A stretch of 13,696 nucleotides of DNA from Sphingomonas bacterium. GTDB taxonomy: Bacteria; Pseudomonadota; Alphaproteobacteria; Sphingomonadales; Sphingomonadaceae. Position 1 is the stretch's first letter. Every line of letters begins with the position of its first letter. Location of the stretch: the NCBI GenBank assembly GCA_026785645.1, contig JAJAZM010000051.1, positions 1-13,696 of the forward strand, in the 5' to 3' direction. Both the position numbers and the translations under genes were made by a program. Under the pieces are notes generated by a model that did no database searches, had not been told where the DNA came from, and saw only the letters and a program-made list of their open reading frames with translations. This document shows positions 12,481 through 13,696 of this stretch, piece by piece.

Positions 12481-13696
12481 CTACTTATCCCCGCCGAAGC
12501 GGTTCGAGCGCGGAAAACCGAGCGGCGGCATCCGCCCCGCAGCCCCGCGCGCCGCGCGCCACGCGGTAAGGTCGCTCTCGGTCCGCGTCCGGGCGCTTTC
12601 GCCGCCCAGCGTCCAGCTCAGTCCCTCGGCCGCGACCAAGGTCGTCACATCGGCCAGCCCGCCATCGCGATAGCGTTGCAGCGTCACCCCCGACCCGCGC
12701 GTCAACTCGGGCAATTCGGCGAGCGGGAACACCAGCATCTTCCTGTTCTCGCCGATCACCGCCACCGCATCGGCATTGGCCGCCACCAGCTTGACCGCCG
12801 CCACCTTGGCGCCCGGCCTGAGGTTGACCAATTGCTTGCCCTTGCGGGTCTCGGCCAGCACCGCCGCGCCCGAGGTCAGGAACCCGCGCCCGTCGCTCGA
12901 CGCGACCAGCAACCGCGTATCCGCCCGCACCACCATCAGCGCGACGATATCGACCTCGCCGGCCAGGTCGATCGACAGCCGCACCGGCTCGCCGAACCCG
13001 CGCCCGCCGGGCAAGCGGTCGCCGCCCAGCGTGTAAACTCGCCCATCCTCGGCCGCGAGCAGCAGCTTGTCGGTGGTCTGGGCATGGAAGATCCGCGCCG
13101 GCCCGTCGCCCTCGCGGAACTTCAATGTCTCGGCATCGCCCACCGCGACATGACCGCGCATCGATCGGATCCAGCCGCGCTGCGACAGGATCACCGTGAT
13201 CGGCTCCTTCTCGATCATCTGGCTCCAGTCGATCTCGCGGTTGACCGCGGCGACCTCCCCGATCCGCGTCCGCCGCTCGTCACCATATTTGTCGCGCATC
13301 GCGGTCAGGTCGCGCTTCAGGCGGTTGCGCTGCTTGATCGGGCTCTCGACCAAGGCCGCCAGCTCCCCGCGCTCTTTGGCCAGGCTGGTCCGCTCCTTGG
13401 CGATCTCCAGCTCCTCGAGCTTGCGCAAGCTGCGCAGCCGCATGTTGAGGATCGCCTCGGCTTGGCGGTCGCTTAACCCAAACTCGGCGATCATCACCAG
13501 TTTGGGCTCGTCCTCGGTGCGGATGATCTGGATCACCCGATCGAGGTTGAGGAACGCCACCAGGAACCCGTCAAGCAACTCCAGCCGCTCGTCGATCTTG
13601 CCGATCCGCGTTCGGCTCCGGTTGAGCAGCACCTCGATCTGGAATGCCAGCCACGCGGTCAGCGCCTGCTTGAGGCTCATCACGCCGGGCGTGCGG
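12481..13696 (-). CDS. parC: DNA topoisomerase IV subunit A, C-terminal part
   Basis: Partial gene: the frame is open to the right edge, and 405 codons including the TAG are visible. The segment begins RTPGVMSLKQALTAWLAFQ and continues with LNRSRTRIGKIDERLELLDG, LSDRQAEAILNMRLRSLRKLE and a coiled-coil stretch. This is the end of the breakage-reunion domain shared by GyrA and ParC. The remaining 230 or so residues form a beta-pinwheel C-terminal domain with repeated blades (ILSQRGWIRSM, LLLAAEDGRVYTLG, LLVASSDGRGFL). The gyrase-specific GyrA box (QRRGGKG-like) is not seen, favouring ParC, which decatenates daughter chromosomes with ParE. The catalytic tyrosine lies outside the window. The tail ends with a basic, Arg-rich stretch and FGGDK. 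No signs of damage. The GGDEF-EAL gene follows 44 bp downstream on the same strand, possibly co-transcribed. Confidence 0.92.
   Translation of the reverse strand, partial: RTPGVMSLKQALTAWLAFQIEVLLNRSRTRIGKIDERLELLDGFLVAFLNLDRVIQIIRTEDEPKLVMIAEFGLSDRQAEAILNMRLRSLRKLEELEIAKERTSLAKERGELAALVESPIKQRNRLKRDLTAMRDKYGDERRTRIGEVAAVNREIDWSQMIEKEPITVILSQRGWIRSMRGHVAVGDAETLKFREGDGPARIFHAQTTDKLLLAAEDGRVYTLGGDRLPGGRGFGEPVRLSIDLAGEVDIVALMVVRADTRLLVASSDGRGFLTSGAAVLAETRKGKQLVNLRPGAKVAAVKLVAANADAVAVIGENRKMLVFPLAELPELTRGSGVTLQRYRDGGLADVTTLVAAEGLSWTLGGESARTRTESDLTAWRAARGAAGRMPPLGFPRSNRFGGDK

Noticed and set aside
11483..13476. Two plus-strand open frames of over 320 codons opposite the GGDEF-EAL and parC genes
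   Set aside because: Both are antisense shadows in GC-rich sequence, Arg/Gln/His/Asp-rich, with no recognisable domain; the minus-strand genes have full motif sets.

Overview
The window looks like a dense, GC-rich stretch of alphaproteobacterial chromosome, most probably from a sphingomonad (Sphingomonas/Sphingopyxis-like). This placement is inferred from gene families and coding style: an intracellular PHB depolymerase, a tonB-exbB-exbD-exbD cluster, a DUF1285/CoA-Nudix/CCA-transferase cluster, many GTG starts and ATGA/GTGA overlaps. I see no transposase, phage gene, CRISPR array, rRNA or tRNA.

Layout. (1) 1-518, minus: the N-terminal third of an intracellular polyhydroxyalkanoate depolymerase, running off the left edge. 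It is divergent from (2) 654-2426, plus: an MsbA-like ABC exporter half-transporter, followed by a Tat-exported MsrB (2477-2965). (3) 2966-3268: the longest gene-poor stretch, visibly less GC-rich, ending in a strong hairpin that terminates the minus-strand operon next to it. (4) 3269-5847, minus: tonB, exbB and two different exbD genes, a complete energy-transduction unit for TonB-dependent receptors. (5) 6048-7198, minus: a dihydroneopterin aldolase overlapping a short-chain reductase with pteridine-reductase (FolM/PTR1-type) hallmarks. (6) 7245-10379, plus: DUF1285, a CoA-pyrophosphatase-type Nudix hydrolase, a CCA-adding tRNA nucleotidyltransferase and a six-TM potassium channel. All three junctions are 4-bp stop/start overlaps. 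(7) 10386-13696, minus: the C-terminal half of ParC, then a PAS-GGDEF-EAL protein, then a PilZ protein overlapping it by 4 bp.

Most of this is core-genome biology. The parts most worth a second look are the pteridine-reductase-like SDR coupled to FolB; the cyclic-di-GMP pair (degenerate GGNEF site, intact EAL site, PilZ with an altered first arginine) read from downstream of parC through an RBS-occluding hairpin; a tandem TGC-rich repeat between phaZ and the ABC gene that resembles PhaR operators; and cysteine pairs in the periplasmic parts of TonB and one ExbD. I did not find a convincing wholly new system. Family assignments come from reading motifs by eye, with no database search.
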